Source: Cryptomeria japonica (taxonomy: Eukaryota; Streptophyta; Pinopsida; Cupressales; Cupressaceae). Taken from it: 58,000 nucleotides of DNA. The stretch spans positions 137,772,897 to 137,830,896 of the forward strand of contig NC_081407.1 in assembly GCF_030272615.1 (NCBI RefSeq), in the 5' to 3' direction. Positions 22,157-34,150 of this stretch are shown here, one piece after another; the first letter of the stretch is position 1, and every line of letters begins with the position of its first letter. Made by a program: the position numbers and the translations under genes. The notes beneath the pieces are model-generated. The model did no database searches, had not been told where the DNA came from, and worked only from the letters and a program-made list of their open reading frames with translations.

Positions 22157-23648
22157 TGTTGGAATTTCAATAGAAGGAGATTGTTGATATTCATTAAGGA
22201 TATTGAGAAGGTTGTTGAATATTATTGATATAAGTGAAAAAGGGATGATAACTATCCTTATAACATTATTTTGTCATTGATGTCAATAAATTGATTTTCT
22301 GATTCAATATGATGTTGCCATATCTTGAGAAGATTGATTTGATGAGAATTAAAATGTCGGTAAAAGACACATAAAGAATGTGATGAATAAGGGGAGAAAT
22401 AAGTTATTCAATAGACAACTATTACCGAGTTAGACAATGATGAGATCATGATGTTTAGATTATTTTGATATCCTACAAATGTTGTTGATTAGGTTAATAC
22501 TATACTATGTTACTGAGCAAAGAACCTAGTCGGTAAACCCTAAGGTTATCGATATCGGTTAATGAAGGCGGAATGTCTACCGAGTAAAGTTTAGTATTTA
22601 CCAAGTCGCAACCGAGTTATGACAGAGCATATTGGATGAATACAAGCATTATTTAATGAAGGACAATGATGAGCTAGAGTTGTTTAAATGATTGGTATGT
22701 CGTGCATGAAGTTTGTTCAGAATCTATGGCAATGAAAGATCGACAGGAAGATCTACAGCATAGATTGAACTGCAATAACCTTGTGCAAGTTCCAAGAAAG
22801 GAATGCAAGTCCCTAGGCAAGGTAAAACATTTTTAGATCGAAGGATGCATTGAACCTAGTCAAGATTGAAGATCTCATGGCTAAGATTGATCATGGGAAA
22901 TGTGATCAAGGAGATTAAATGGTTAGAATTGTTTATAAATAAGAAATTGTTGATGAACAATGTATGCAGGCAAGTGTAAGCACAGGGATGCTACATAGTG
23001 ATTACCAAGCAACAGAAGCTTGAAGACCTGTTTGAATAATAGAGTAGGGAGCCCAGCAAAGGGACAAGATAAGTCCTATGACAAGATTTTTTAGAGCAAA
23101 TAAGAATATGCTTTAGCATTTTAGATGTAAAGTTGCAGATATATATTTATTACTGTTATTGTGTAAGTGATAGAAAATCTCTTAACTGAGTGGACTTAAC
23201 AGTCTTATTTGTAAACCCTCTAGCAAGGTGACATTCTAAATGAGTGTTTGAAATCCTTTGACAAGGTCACTTATAACAAAGTGAATATCCTAACAGATCT
23301 GAGGGAAATCCCTTAACCGGGTCACATCTAGCAATGTGTTTGTAATCTTTAACAAGATTTTCTTTTAACCGAGCATACTCTAGAAGAGTATATTTCTTAG
23401 TGGGTCCGAAATCCCACAATGGTTTTTCCCTATTTGGGTTTCCATGTTAAATCTGGTGTTATATGTGTTATGATGATTATGTGTTTATGAGTTTGCATGT
23501 TTAGCAATTTTTGGTTATGTTGCTGAAGTATAAGTTACCGAGGTCGAATTTGTTGATTTTATGGAAGATTAAGTTTGTATGATTCACCCCCCCTCTCATC
23601 TTGTTAGCTATTGACATCAGTACTTTACATTTAGTATAAGAGCTTACA
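22157..23648 (+). repeat. Cop-A 5' LTR
   Basis: This long LTR has a TATA-like TATAAATA near 22934-22941 and several ACCGAG motifs. A run of diverged short repeats built on phrases such as AACCGGGTCAC, ACAAGGTCAC and AAGATT lies between about 23160 and 23400. A poly-C tract near 23586-23593 sits close to the 3' end. Confidence 0.92.
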
Positions 23649-23650
23649 AT

Positions 23651-23662
23651 TGGTATTAGAGC
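23651..23662 (+). promoter_or_regulatory. Cop-A primer binding site
   Basis: TGGTATTAGAGC lies two bases after the LTR end and differs by one base from the initiator-Met primer site TGGTATCAGAGC. Confidence 0.88.
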
Positions 23663-25600
23663 TCTGGACTCCGAAAGAAAAAGTTTGAAGGTACTTGAGG
23701 CAAAGATCCGAAGATGTATAAAAGGGATGCACCAAAGCTAAACAAGTCAAGTTTCTCCACATGGCACAAAAGGATGAAGCTGCATTTATCAGGAATTGGA
23801 GAATATGCAACATATTATTTGGAGAATGATTACATACCACCTAGCACCAACCCGATGACCTTGGAAGAGATAAAGGCAAAGTAAGAACACATTCAAGCTA
23901 TGATTGAAATAACATCACCATTGACAGACTCAGAGTTTAATGATCTAGACGACTACAATGATGCAAAAGCAATGTGGACTAAGCTCATATCTGTATATGG
24001 TGGTGATGAGCATGTTCAAAGAGCAAAAGTAGATAGTCTAAGAGGACAAATTGAATCCATGAGAATGAATGAAGGTGAGAACATAACCCAATATAGTACA
24101 AGGTTAAAGGAGGCTGTCAATCAAATTAAAAGAGAAGGAGGAACTATTGAAGAAAAGGATGTAACAAGTTGTTGAGAACCCTTCTACCTACTTATGCCAT
24201 TCGAGTCTCTAAAATCAATTAATTGAGGTCTGTACCTAACATGCCAGTTTCTTTGGATGCTATTATTGGTAATCTACATGCATTTGAGTTAAGTAATTTT
24301 GATAATAGTGGGTCTTCGGTAAATAAAGTAGAATCTACATTCAGTTCTTTTCATATTGGTGAATCTGATGATTACAATGATAGAATGAGTAAGTACTCTA
24401 AAGGGAATCATAGTGGAGCAAGTGAAAGATTTCATAAGAACATGGAAGAAGTGCACAAACTGTATGAGGAAATCAAGAAGCAAGAAGAGTTTGAAGCATT
24501 GTTAGCCAGAAGGTTACTGAGAGGAAAAGGTAAGTATAATGGAAAGCTACCTTTAAAATGTTTCAATTGTGATAAAATAGGACATATGGCTTCTAACTGC
24601 CCTGACAAAGAATCTAGTGAAAAGAGAGAATACCGAGATAATAGGTAGAAAGACAACCAATACAGAGGACACCGAGACTTCATAAGGAGAGACAGAAAGA
24701 CATGCCTAGTAGCTGATGAAGAATCCAACGATGATAAATCTGATGAAATTGATACTGAGGAAGTTGTTTATGTGGCTATTAAAGATGGATCAGATGAAGA
24801 AAGGTATGAAGAAAAATCCCTAATATCTCACATAAATAATAATGATTCTTGGATCATAGACAATGGATGCTCACATCACATGACAGGTAATAAACACAAG
24901 TTTGTTAAATTAGAAGACTATGATGGAGGCTATGTAAGATTTGGTAATGATGCACCATGTCTGGTGAAAGGTAAAGGATCTATAACACTTCTTGATAATG
25001 CTAAATGTGATGATGTATATTGGGTTGAAGGATTGAAATACAAGTTGTTGAGTGTAGCACAGCTAAACAATACAAGATACCGAAGAGAATTTCAGAAAGG
25101 AATTGTCAAAGTTCATGACAAGCATGGAAAGTTAGCTGCTACAGGGACACAAACAAAAGGTAATACATTTCATCTTGACTCAACTCGGAACAAGTGTCGT
25201 TATGCAAAGATAGATGATACCTGGCTATGGCATAAAAGGTTTTGTCATGTAATTTTTGTTAATCTGATCAAAATAAGTAAGAAGCACCGAGTAAGAGGTC
25301 TACCGAGTCTTGAAAAACCTGAGAATGCTATATGCTGAGGATGCCAAATGGGTAAGATGACAAGATCAAGCTTTACAAGTAAGTCCTACACTTCTAAAGG
25401 AATTTTAGATCTAGTACACACTGATCTTTGTGGTCCCATGAAAGTTCAAAGATATTATGGTGATAAATATTTCATATTATTTGTAGATGATTACTCAAGG
25501 ATGATGTCAGTTATGTTTTTAAAAGAAAAATCAGAAGCTTTTCAAATTTTTAAATGGTACAAGGCAAGAGTTGAAAATGAAACAGGAAGACAACTGAAAT

Positions 25601-25605
25601 GTCTT
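25601..25605. repeat. target site duplication of Cop-B, left copy (GTCTT)
   Basis: GTCTT precedes TGTTAGG and is repeated at 31417-31421 after CCAACA. It proves a clean Cop-B insertion into the Cop-A integrase gene. Confidence 0.95.
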
Positions 25606-25812
25606 TGTTAGGTCCCGGAGACAACTGAGATGGGGGGGGGGGGGGGGTGATCAGTTGTCAAATAAATTTAAACCAAAAACAACTTACCCAACTTAATGCT
25701 TAATACCGGTAAACTAGTTACTTGCTTGCCGATGAATGCTGCTGGATCTCCAAAGTGCTAGTGTTTTAGTAGGTGTTGACATCAATGACAAAACCATACC
25801 AAAATACCAACA
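25606..25812 (-). repeat. Cop-B 3' LTR with a large internal deletion
   Basis: Only 207 bp remain of an LTR of about 1,047 bp. The junction is at AGTTA (25716-25720). The intact LTR has AGTTA at both matching points (30478-30482 and 31320-31324), so 842 bp were lost between two 5-bp repeats. A G-run of about 15 lies near 25634. Confidence 0.92.
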
Positions 25813-26188
25813 ATCTCCCCCTTTGGCATTGATGGCAACACAAGATGGAAAAACCATCAAAGTGCCAAAAGAGAAATGCCAAAAACCAACAATCTCCAAA
25901 AAGATCATAACTAGAATACAGAGAGTAATAGTTTCTTCCAAGCAACAATCTCTCCCCCTAGGAGCAACATGTGTTTTCCAAAGTTCCTCAAAAGATAATG
26001 TGTTTTTCCATAGATATCTCTCCCCCTTTGACATCAAATGCCAAAGTTATAATAAAACCAAGTTCATATACAAGATACCAATCAATTCAATATACCAACT
26101 ACTCCCCCTGAGAAGTAGCTTCCTCATCAAAGACCAGAGTAAAAGATTTGTCTGATAGTTCTGCTGGTTGATGATAATCATCAACTAT
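25813..26188 (-). promoter_or_regulatory. Cop-B 3' internal region with several polypurine tracts
   Basis: Minus-strand GGGGGAGA-type tracts occur next to the LTR (25815-25830) and again near 25966, 26021 and 26102. The terminal one sits in the context ATCAATGCCAAAGGGGGAGAT shared with Cop-A and the NA elements. No protein is coded here. Confidence 0.75.
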
Positions 26189-29100
26189 CTAAGTCTCTAC
26201 TGGTGGTGGTATGACTCCAAGCTGATCTCTGAGATATTCAAAAGTCTCCTTAGGAAAAGGTTTTGTAAAGATATCTACAAGCTGTTCTTTAGTATTCACA
26301 TAAACCAGTTTTATCTCCTTTTCTTCAACTTTTTCCTTTAGAAAATTCAGTTTGATAGAAGCATGTTTTGTTTTAGAATGTAGTACTGGATTCTTAGATA
26401 TATCAATTGCTGCAGTGTTATCACAATATATAGTAATAGGTTCCTTGCATTTTACCTTTATGTCTTTCAACATTTGCTTAAGCCATAGTACCTGTGTACA
26501 GTTAGTTGTTGCTGCAACATATTCTGATTCTGCTATTGATAAAGATGTACAACTCCGTTTCTTACTCAACCAAGAAACTAGTCTGTTTCCAAGAAAGAAT
26601 GCTCCACCGGTGGTGCTTTTTCTATCATCCACATCTCCTGCCCAATTTGCATCTGTGTATGCACATAATTCAATGTTTTCATCTCTAGGATACCATAATC
26701 CAAGATTTATAGTGCCTTGTAAGTATCGAAAAATTCTTTTTATTACTGATTCATGATTTTCTCTAGGATTACTTTGAAATCTTGAAACAATACATACTGC
26801 ATTCATAATATTAGGTCTGGTTTGTGTCAAATACAGTAAACCTCCTATCATAGATTTGTATCTAGTTGGATTAACAGGTGTAGATTCATCCCTTTGAGAT
26901 AATTTGTCATTTGTAGTCATAGGTGTGCTTACCAGTTTAGAGTTCTCCATCCCAAATTTCTTTAGTAACTCTTTCAAGTATTTGGATTGACTCAAGAATA
27001 TACCTTTATCAGTCTGTGAAATCTGCAATCCTAAAAAGAATTTTATTTCACCAATCATAGACATTTCAAATTCTTGCTGCATTTTAGTAGAAAATTCCTT
27101 ACATAAACCATCTTCTCCTCCAAATATTATATCATCAACAAATACTTCTATAATCAAGATGTCATCATTAGTTATTTTTTAATAAAAATTGTTGTCTGCA
27201 TTTCCTTTAGTAAAACCAATCTTTAAAAGATACTTATCTAATCTTGCATACCAAGCTCTTGGAGCTTGTTTTAATCCATACAGAGCTTTTCTTAACCTGC
27301 AAACCATATCATTGTCATCTATCAAAGAAAATCCATCAGGTTGTTCAATGTATGCTTCCCCTTCAAGATCTCCATTAAAAAATGCACATTTAATATCAAT
27401 TTGATAAACTTTGTAGTTCTTGTGTGCTGCAAAAGTCAAAAATAATCTGACTGCCTCAATTCTAGCTACTGGTGCAAAGGTTTCATTGTAATCAAATCCT
27501 TCCTTCTGAGAATACACCAGTCTTGCTTTATTTCTGACAACGTTACCATCTTCATTAAGTTTTTTTCTGAATACCCATTTGGTTCCAATTACATTTTTAT
27601 CTTTAGGTTGGGGAACTAATGTCCAAGTGTTATTTTTCTCAATTTGTTCTAATTCTTCTTCCATAGCTTTTATCCAAAACTTATCTTCACATGCCTCATT
27701 AACAGATGATGGTTCAATTTGAGAAATAAGACATACCTCTTCATTTGCCAATCTTCCTCTTGTCATATCTCCTTTAAACTTGTTTGCAATTATCTGATCT
27801 TCAGAATGATTCAATCTTACATACTGGGGTGTCTTTGTTTGCTATCGTTCTTCAATTATTGTGGAATCCTCAGATGGTACATTCTGTACTGGTGGATTTA
27901 GTGTAGGTTCATTTGTCACAATTTCTGTTGCTGGTTCAGAGTCTATATACCTTGAATTTCCTCTGAATTGTTCATCAATTTTTACATTTGTACTCTCAAC
28001 AATTTTCTACAATCTCTTGTTAAAACATCTATATGCCTTGCTCTTAGATGAATAAGCAAGAAATATTCCTTCATCACTTCTAGGATCAAATTTTCCAATA
28101 TACTCATCTCTTCTGATATAACATTTACTTCCAAAAATTCTGAAATACTTAAGAGGAGTATTACCAAACCACAGTTCATGAGGGGTCTTACCGGTTTCAC
28201 CTTTGATGTGAATTTTGTTGAATGTATAGACCATTATGCTAACTGCTTCTCTCCAATACACATGTGGTAAATTTGCTTCTGATAACATACTTTTTGCTGC
28301 ATCCAAGATAGTTCTGTTTTTCCTTTGAACAACTCCATTTTGCTGTGGTGTTTGAGGTGCTGATAACTGTCTTCTGATTCCGTTCACTTCATAGAATGTA
28401 TTAAAGTCCTTAGATGTGAATTCTCCTCCTTGATCTGATCTTAAGCATTTGATTTTCTTACTAGTTTCATTTTCAACCATTGCTTTGAACAGTTTGAACT
28501 TTCCAAGTGCTTCTGATTTTTCTCTGAGAAAAGTAACCCAACACATTCTAGAATAATCATCAATAATTAGCATGAAATATCTATCACCTTGTAAGCTTTT
28601 AGTTCTAGCTGGACCACATAAATCAGTGTGAATCAAATCAAGAGCATTATTGGATTTTTCTGGAATACTTTTGAAACTAGCTCTAACTTGTTTTCCAAAT
28701 TGACATTCCTTACATATTGTATTTTGAGGTTTGACAATTTTAGGTAGATCTCTAACTACCTTAGAAGTATGGATCTTTACCATGCAATTAAAGTTTACAT
28801 GACAGAGTCTCTTATGCCATAACCAACTTTCATCTATATGTGCAATCAAGCATGTCTTTTCACTATTATTCAAATGAAAGATATTACCTCTAGTCTGATT
28901 ATTGGTTGCAATTTCCAAACCAGTTCTATTCATGATTTTGCATTTTCTATTTTTAAATTGTAACTGAAATCCTTTCTCAACTAATTGACCAACACTCAAA
29001 AGATTATGCTTTAATCCTTCAACATAGTAGGCATTGTAAGTGTTATGCTTACCATCAAGAGATATTGTACCCTTACCTTTGATTGAACAGGCTTTGTCAT

Positions 29101-30313
29101 CTCCAAATCTCACTAAACCTCCATTGTTTTCTTGAAAGTTCAAGAATTTACCTTTGTCTCCTGTCATATGATGTGAGCATCCTGAGTCAATGATCCAGTC
29201 ATCCTTTACTTCAACTTTAGCTGCTAGGGCTTGTTCTACCAGTTGAGCAATAGGTGCCGGCTGATCTTTTGTTATAGCAACAAAAACCCATCCATTGTCT
29301 ATCGAATCCTCATCAGCATCATCAGTCACACCTTCATCAGCAATGTAACAAGATTTGTCTTTGTTCTTCTTAAATCTGTATCTCTGATATTCAGGATTAG
29401 GCTTGTATGTTCTTCCAGCTTCTTCTCTTAGTCTAGCATGTCTATCAGGGCATATCGAAGCCATATGACCAATCTTATTGTAGTTAAAAAATTTAAAGGG
29501 TGCTTTACCTTCATACTTACTTCCAACTGGACCTTTAGGCATTTTCCTTGCAAACAAAGCTTCAAGTTCTTCAAGTTATTTATTTTCTTTCCTTCTTTCT
29601 TCAAGTTCTCTTGCATAAAAGGCTTTCCAATCAGATTTGTCAAATGATGGAGAAGATGATGCTGATGCTTTAAAGGCTAAATCTGTCTTAATAGTAGCAA
29701 CAGGACCAAATTCTTCAATTTCAAAAGCTGAAAGTTTCCCAATCAATGTATCCCTAGTTACTGATGTATTAGGCATTGTTCTTAACTCATCTATAGCAGT
29801 AACCTTCATTTTATATGCCGGTGGCAATCCTCTTAAAACTTTTGAAACAATTTCATTCTCATTTAAGGTTCCTCCACAACATTTAATACCCAAAACAATT
29901 TCATTTACTCTTTCCATAAAAGCAGAAATCCTTTCATCTTCTTCCATTTTCAGATGTTCATACCTGACCCGGAAGCTTTCAAGTTTTGCAATTTTGACTG
30001 TGGAATCTCCTTCATTCAGTGTTTCCAAATGATTCTAAATAGCTTTAGCAGTAGACCTATCTGATAGTCCCATGATTTGTTCATTTGATAATGCGCTCAA
30101 AAGTGCTTCTCTTGCTTTGCAATCATTTTCCTCATCTTTAGCCAAGTTAGTTGGACTGGGCTGACCAGGTACAATAGCAATATAACCCTTCTTTGTAACT
30201 TCCCAGACCTCTTTTCCAATGCATTTTAGATGTGTCTCCATTCAGATCTTCCATATGCCATTGTTGGTTCCATCAAGTTTAGGACTATCCTTCCTGAAAT
30301 AATTAGTAGACAT
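26189..30313 (-). pseudogene. Cop-B gag-pol polyprotein (one frame, six stops)
   Basis: The ATG at 30313 (MSTNYFRKD) opens a frame of about 1,375 codons. Gag is followed by a ruined zinc knuckle (near 29455-29500), where the first two Cys are Phe and Tyr. The protease DSGCSHHMTG is intact. The integrase has its His/Cys site and core, with HTDLCGP, DDYSR and TPQQNG. RT has APVARIEAVR and VDDIIFGG. RNase H has TDANWAGD and SEYVAA. In-frame stops: TGA 30242, TAG 30035, TAA 29576, TAG 28007, TAG 27842, TAA 27179. All lie in the same phase, so decay is by point mutation only. It would supply all enzymes needed by an LTR element if intact. Confidence 0.94.
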
Positions 30314-30354
30314 TGGATCTCCTCAAGCTGTTAAACTTCTGCAAAAGAGGACTA

Positions 30355-30368
30355 GGATTTGATACCAA
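30355..30368 (-). promoter_or_regulatory. Cop-B primer binding site
   Basis: The minus strand reads TTGGTATCAAATCC next to the 5' LTR, the same variant seen in NA-1. Confidence 0.85.
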
Positions 30369-30369
30369 T

Positions 30370-31416
30370 TGTTAGGTCCTGGAGACAACTGAGAGGGGGG
30401 GGGGGGTGTGAATTAGTTGTCAAATAAATTAAAACCAAAAAAAACTTACCCGACTTAATGCTTAATATTGGTAAACCAGTTAAGTATGCTGGTAGACAGT
30501 TTTAACAGTTAATTGCCATACCGATAAAGATTAATGCATGAAACATAAACACAAATTCATCCACAACACATGACACCATTATTTGTATTTGGAAACCCTA
30601 TAAGGGGAAAAACCACGGTGGGAAACCTTACCCACAATCAGATGATACTACTGTAGATAGTAAGTGTACATAAATGGGGTTTGCACATGCAGAAAGGCCA
30701 ACAGCCTAGAGCTAACTGCTCAATCACAAATGGGAGTCACATTGACTACAGTTGGATGGTTAAATCCAATAAGAATGTACTACACAAAATAGCATCTTCA
30801 TATGTTGGATTCAATACCAGTGTAATGCTAATATGCTTTCACAAAAACCTAGCTTCACCTTCAAATGATGTCTGCGTGTATTGCATTGCTTGATCTCGCA
30901 TGTACCTTCACACAATTCTTTTTCGCATTCCACGCTTGATCTTATAAATAAGATCTTACCTTTATACCATAACCTAAGACCAATTTTAGTAGGTCAACTC
31001 TACAAGATATTACAATAAATTTTTTTTACAAACAATATAATATCCGATGCAATAACCGATTGAAGATGTCTGCGTAATGCAATTACAACAATAATTAATC
31101 ATTTCCATAGCGTACCATGCTGATCTGGAAAAGATAAACCTGCTGGTGTAACCCTAGATAACCCTGGACCTATTTGCCGATAAAAGCAAATATGCAAATA
31201 TGAATATACCAATGATTAATTCGTTAAGATAAGATGTCCACACGATGTCTTCCATATCATTCCAAGTGTTGGTGATCACTATATCCTGCCAATGAACCAT
31301 ATACCAGTAACTGTGCAATAGTTACTTGCTTGCCGGTGAATGCTGCTGGATCTCCAAAGTGCTAGTGTTTTAGTAAGTGTTGACATCAATGACAAAACCA
31401 TACCAAAATACCAACA
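30370..31416 (-). repeat. Cop-B 5' LTR (full length)
   Basis: This 1,047-bp LTR runs from TGTTAGGTCCTGG to AATACCAACA on the plus strand, with a poly-G tract near 30396. It gives the intact reference for the deleted partner at 25606-25812. The target copy GTCTT follows at 31417. Confidence 0.93.
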
Positions 31417-33712
31417 GTCTTAGATTTGACAGAGGAGGAGAGTTCACTTCTGATGAATTTAACTTATTCTGCAATGATCATGGTATAAAAAGGCAAGTAT
31501 CTGCACTGAGAACACCTCAACAAAATGGGATAGCCGAGAGAAGAACAGATCAATTGTAGATTGTGCCAGAACCCTGATGATAGAAAAGAGGGTACCTCAA
31601 ACATTTTGGAGAGAAGCAATCAACACTGCAATTTACACCCTGAACCGAGTTCAACTGAAGAAAGGAACTATGAAGACACCATATGAGATCTGGTATGACA
31701 AGAAACCTAATGTAAGCTATTTTAAAATCTTTGGAAGTAGATGCTATGTTCACAAAGATGATAGAAATGGAAAGTTTGATCAGAAAAGTGAAGAAGGAAC
31801 ATTTCTTGGTTATTCTTCTAGAAGTAAAGCATTTAAATGTCTGATCAAATTATCTAACAAAATAGTAGAAAGTGCAAATGTGAAAATTGATGAATTTGCA
31901 GAAAGAAATGATGAAGGAAATTCCAAAGAACTAGAAGATTATGAATAATTTGTTTATGTTCAACCGAGAAATCCTATCGAGAAAGCTGCTGAAGAAAATG
32001 AAGATAATGTCCAGTTTCCGAGTGTTGACGAAGATCATACAGAACCTACCAAGCCTATATTAGCCAAATATGTCAGAAGACATCATGCATCAAATCAGAT
32101 TATAGGAGATAAGGATGATCCAGTGATGACAAGGAACAAACTGAGACAAAACACATGTCTGATATTTGAATTTGAACCGAGAATAGTAAAAGAGGCATTT
32201 AACAGTGAAGATTGGGTAAATGCTATGATAGAAGAGATTGATCAAATCAAGAAGAATGACACATGGACATTGATCCCAAGATCGAAGGACAAAAATGTAA
32301 TCGGTACAAAGTGGATTTTCAGAAACAAGCTAAATGAAAAAGGTGAGGTCATTCGGAAAAAAGCAAGACTAGTTTGCAAAGGTTGTGCTCAAGAAGAAGG
32401 AATAGATTATGGTGAGACTTTTGCACCTGTGGCTAGACTTGAGGGAGTAAGAACATTTTTGGCATATGCTGCTTTCAAAAAATTCAAGGTATATCAAATG
32501 GATGTTAAATTTGCATTTTTGAATGGTATACTAGAAGAAGAAGTTTACATTGAACAACCTAAAGGATTTGTTGAAGACAAGAGTAAAGATCAAGTATGCA
32601 AACTGAACAAAGCTTTATATGGTCTGAAACAAGCACCTACAGCATGGTATGAGAGACTGCACTCTTACTTAATCAAGATTGGTTTTATAAGGACAAGTGA
32701 AAACAACAATATGTACATGAAGAATGATGAGAACAATGGAATACTGATCTCAGCCATATTTGTTGATGACATTATTTTTTGTGGTAATGACTCCTTATGC
32801 AAGAATTTTGGAAATGAAATGTGCAAAGAATTTGAGATGTCATTAATCGGTGAGATAAAGTATTTTATAGGTTTACAGATACTGCAAATGAAAGATGAGA
32901 TTTTCATTACTCAATCCAAGTACATAAAGGAAATCTTGAAGAAATTTGGAATGGAGGATTCTAAACCAGTAAGTACTCCTATGACTACTAACTATAAACT
33001 ATCAAAGAATGATGAATCTGCATCTATTGATGAGACACTTTACCGATCTATGATTTGGAAGTTGCAATATGTTGTGCATAGTAGACCGGATATAGCACAT
33101 GCAATAGGTATTGTTGCAAGATTTTCTGTAGATCCCAAGGAAACCCATATGACAACAATCAAAAGAATTTTCAGATACCTGAGAGGCACTGAAGATTATG
33201 GCTTAGTATATGAAAAGAGAAATGATTTTGATTTAAAAGTTTATACTGATGCTGATTGGGCAGGCAACATAGATGATAGGAAAAGCACAAGTGGTAGAGA
33301 TTTCTTTTTAGGAGAAAGACTAGTAAGTTGGCTTAGCAAGAAACAAGGATGTATTTCACTGTCAACAGCAGAAGCTGAATATGTTGCTGCAACATTGAAT
33401 TGTACCAATATAGCATGGATCAAACAACTATTGGAAGGTATAAATGAGAAGGTTACCGAGCCAGTAACTATATTGTGTGATAATACTAGTGCCATTAACA
33501 TTTTAAAGAATCTAGTAATGCAATCTAAGACAAAACATATATCTATAAAGTATCATTATCTCAGAGAAGAAGTTCAAGAGAAGAAAGTTGTGCCAGAATA
33601 TATCAGTTCAAAGGAGCAATTAGCAGACATTTTCACAAAGCCATTGCCAAGGGACACTTTTGAGTATCTTAGAAGCAAGTTAGGGGTCCTACCCCTATCT
33701 TCTACTCACTGA

Positions 33713-34150
33713 AAGAGTTCGGTGAAAGCATCAATTTGATGAATCTATATAATATTATGTGTGGATTGATGTTGATTTACGCACTTTAGAAGGTTTTCTA
33801 AAGGTGTGTAGGAAATAGTGAATAGAGACAAGTTGCTCTAACTGAGACTGAGATGATACACAACAAGGCAAATCACTTCACAAAGGAAGAAATCATGATT
33901 TAGTTCTTTTACTTTTTGGCATTGTTGTCAAAGGGGGAGAAGACTAAATGGTAAAATCCTAAATGAAGAAGATAAAAGAAGACTAATCATAGGGGGAGAA
34001 GAATACAAAAGAGAGAAGACTTCAGGAGATTTTAATAGCTCAAGGATAACAGGAGAAGTCTAACAACAATCTGAATCCGAATCAATTTGAATATCTTGTT
34101 GGTATTACCATTTAAAAGTTGGTTTTTCCATCAATGCCAAAGGGGGAGAT
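33713..34150 (+). promoter_or_regulatory. Cop-A 3' internal region with repeated polypurine tracts
   Basis: After the pol stop the DNA is non-coding and holds GTCAAAGGGGGAGAAG (near 33929), ATAGGGGGAGAAG (near 33990) and the terminal AATGCCAAAGGGGGAGAT (34133-34150) directly before the LTR. Multiple tracts of this sort are a Sirevirus trait. Confidence 0.8.

Larger units (their letters stand above)
25606..31416 (-). mobile_element. Cop-B: youngest copia-type element, inside Cop-A
   Basis: It runs on the minus strand with a 1,047-bp 5' LTR (right), a 207-bp internally deleted 3' LTR (left) and the duplication GTCTT. The gag-pol frame is one continuous phase with six stops and no frameshift, in line with its innermost position. 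Its primer site TTGGTATCAAATCC is identical to that of NA-1. Confidence 0.95.
23714..33712 (+). pseudogene. Cop-A gag-pol polyprotein, split by Cop-B
   Basis: Gag starts at 23714 (MYKRDAP) and holds an intact zinc knuckle CFNCDKIGHMASNC near 24557. The protease has DNG in place of the usual DSG, followed by CSHHMTG. The integrase shows the His/Cys zinc site (25230-25345), then a core split at 25605/31422 in the RFDRGGEF motif. RT has [17 protein letters not shown] and VDD; RNase H has TDADWAG and EYVAA; the end has LADIFTKPL. Stops lie at 23882, 24220, 24646, 25336 and 31946. Single-base losses near 24165 and 31537 change frame. Excising Cop-B rejoins the integrase codons exactly. The protein would cut, integrate and copy the element. 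Confidence 0.93.

Noticed and set aside
25736-26155. Plus-strand frame of 139 codons
   Set aside because: It covers the deleted Cop-B LTR and polypurine tracts on the non-sense strand; no coding role.
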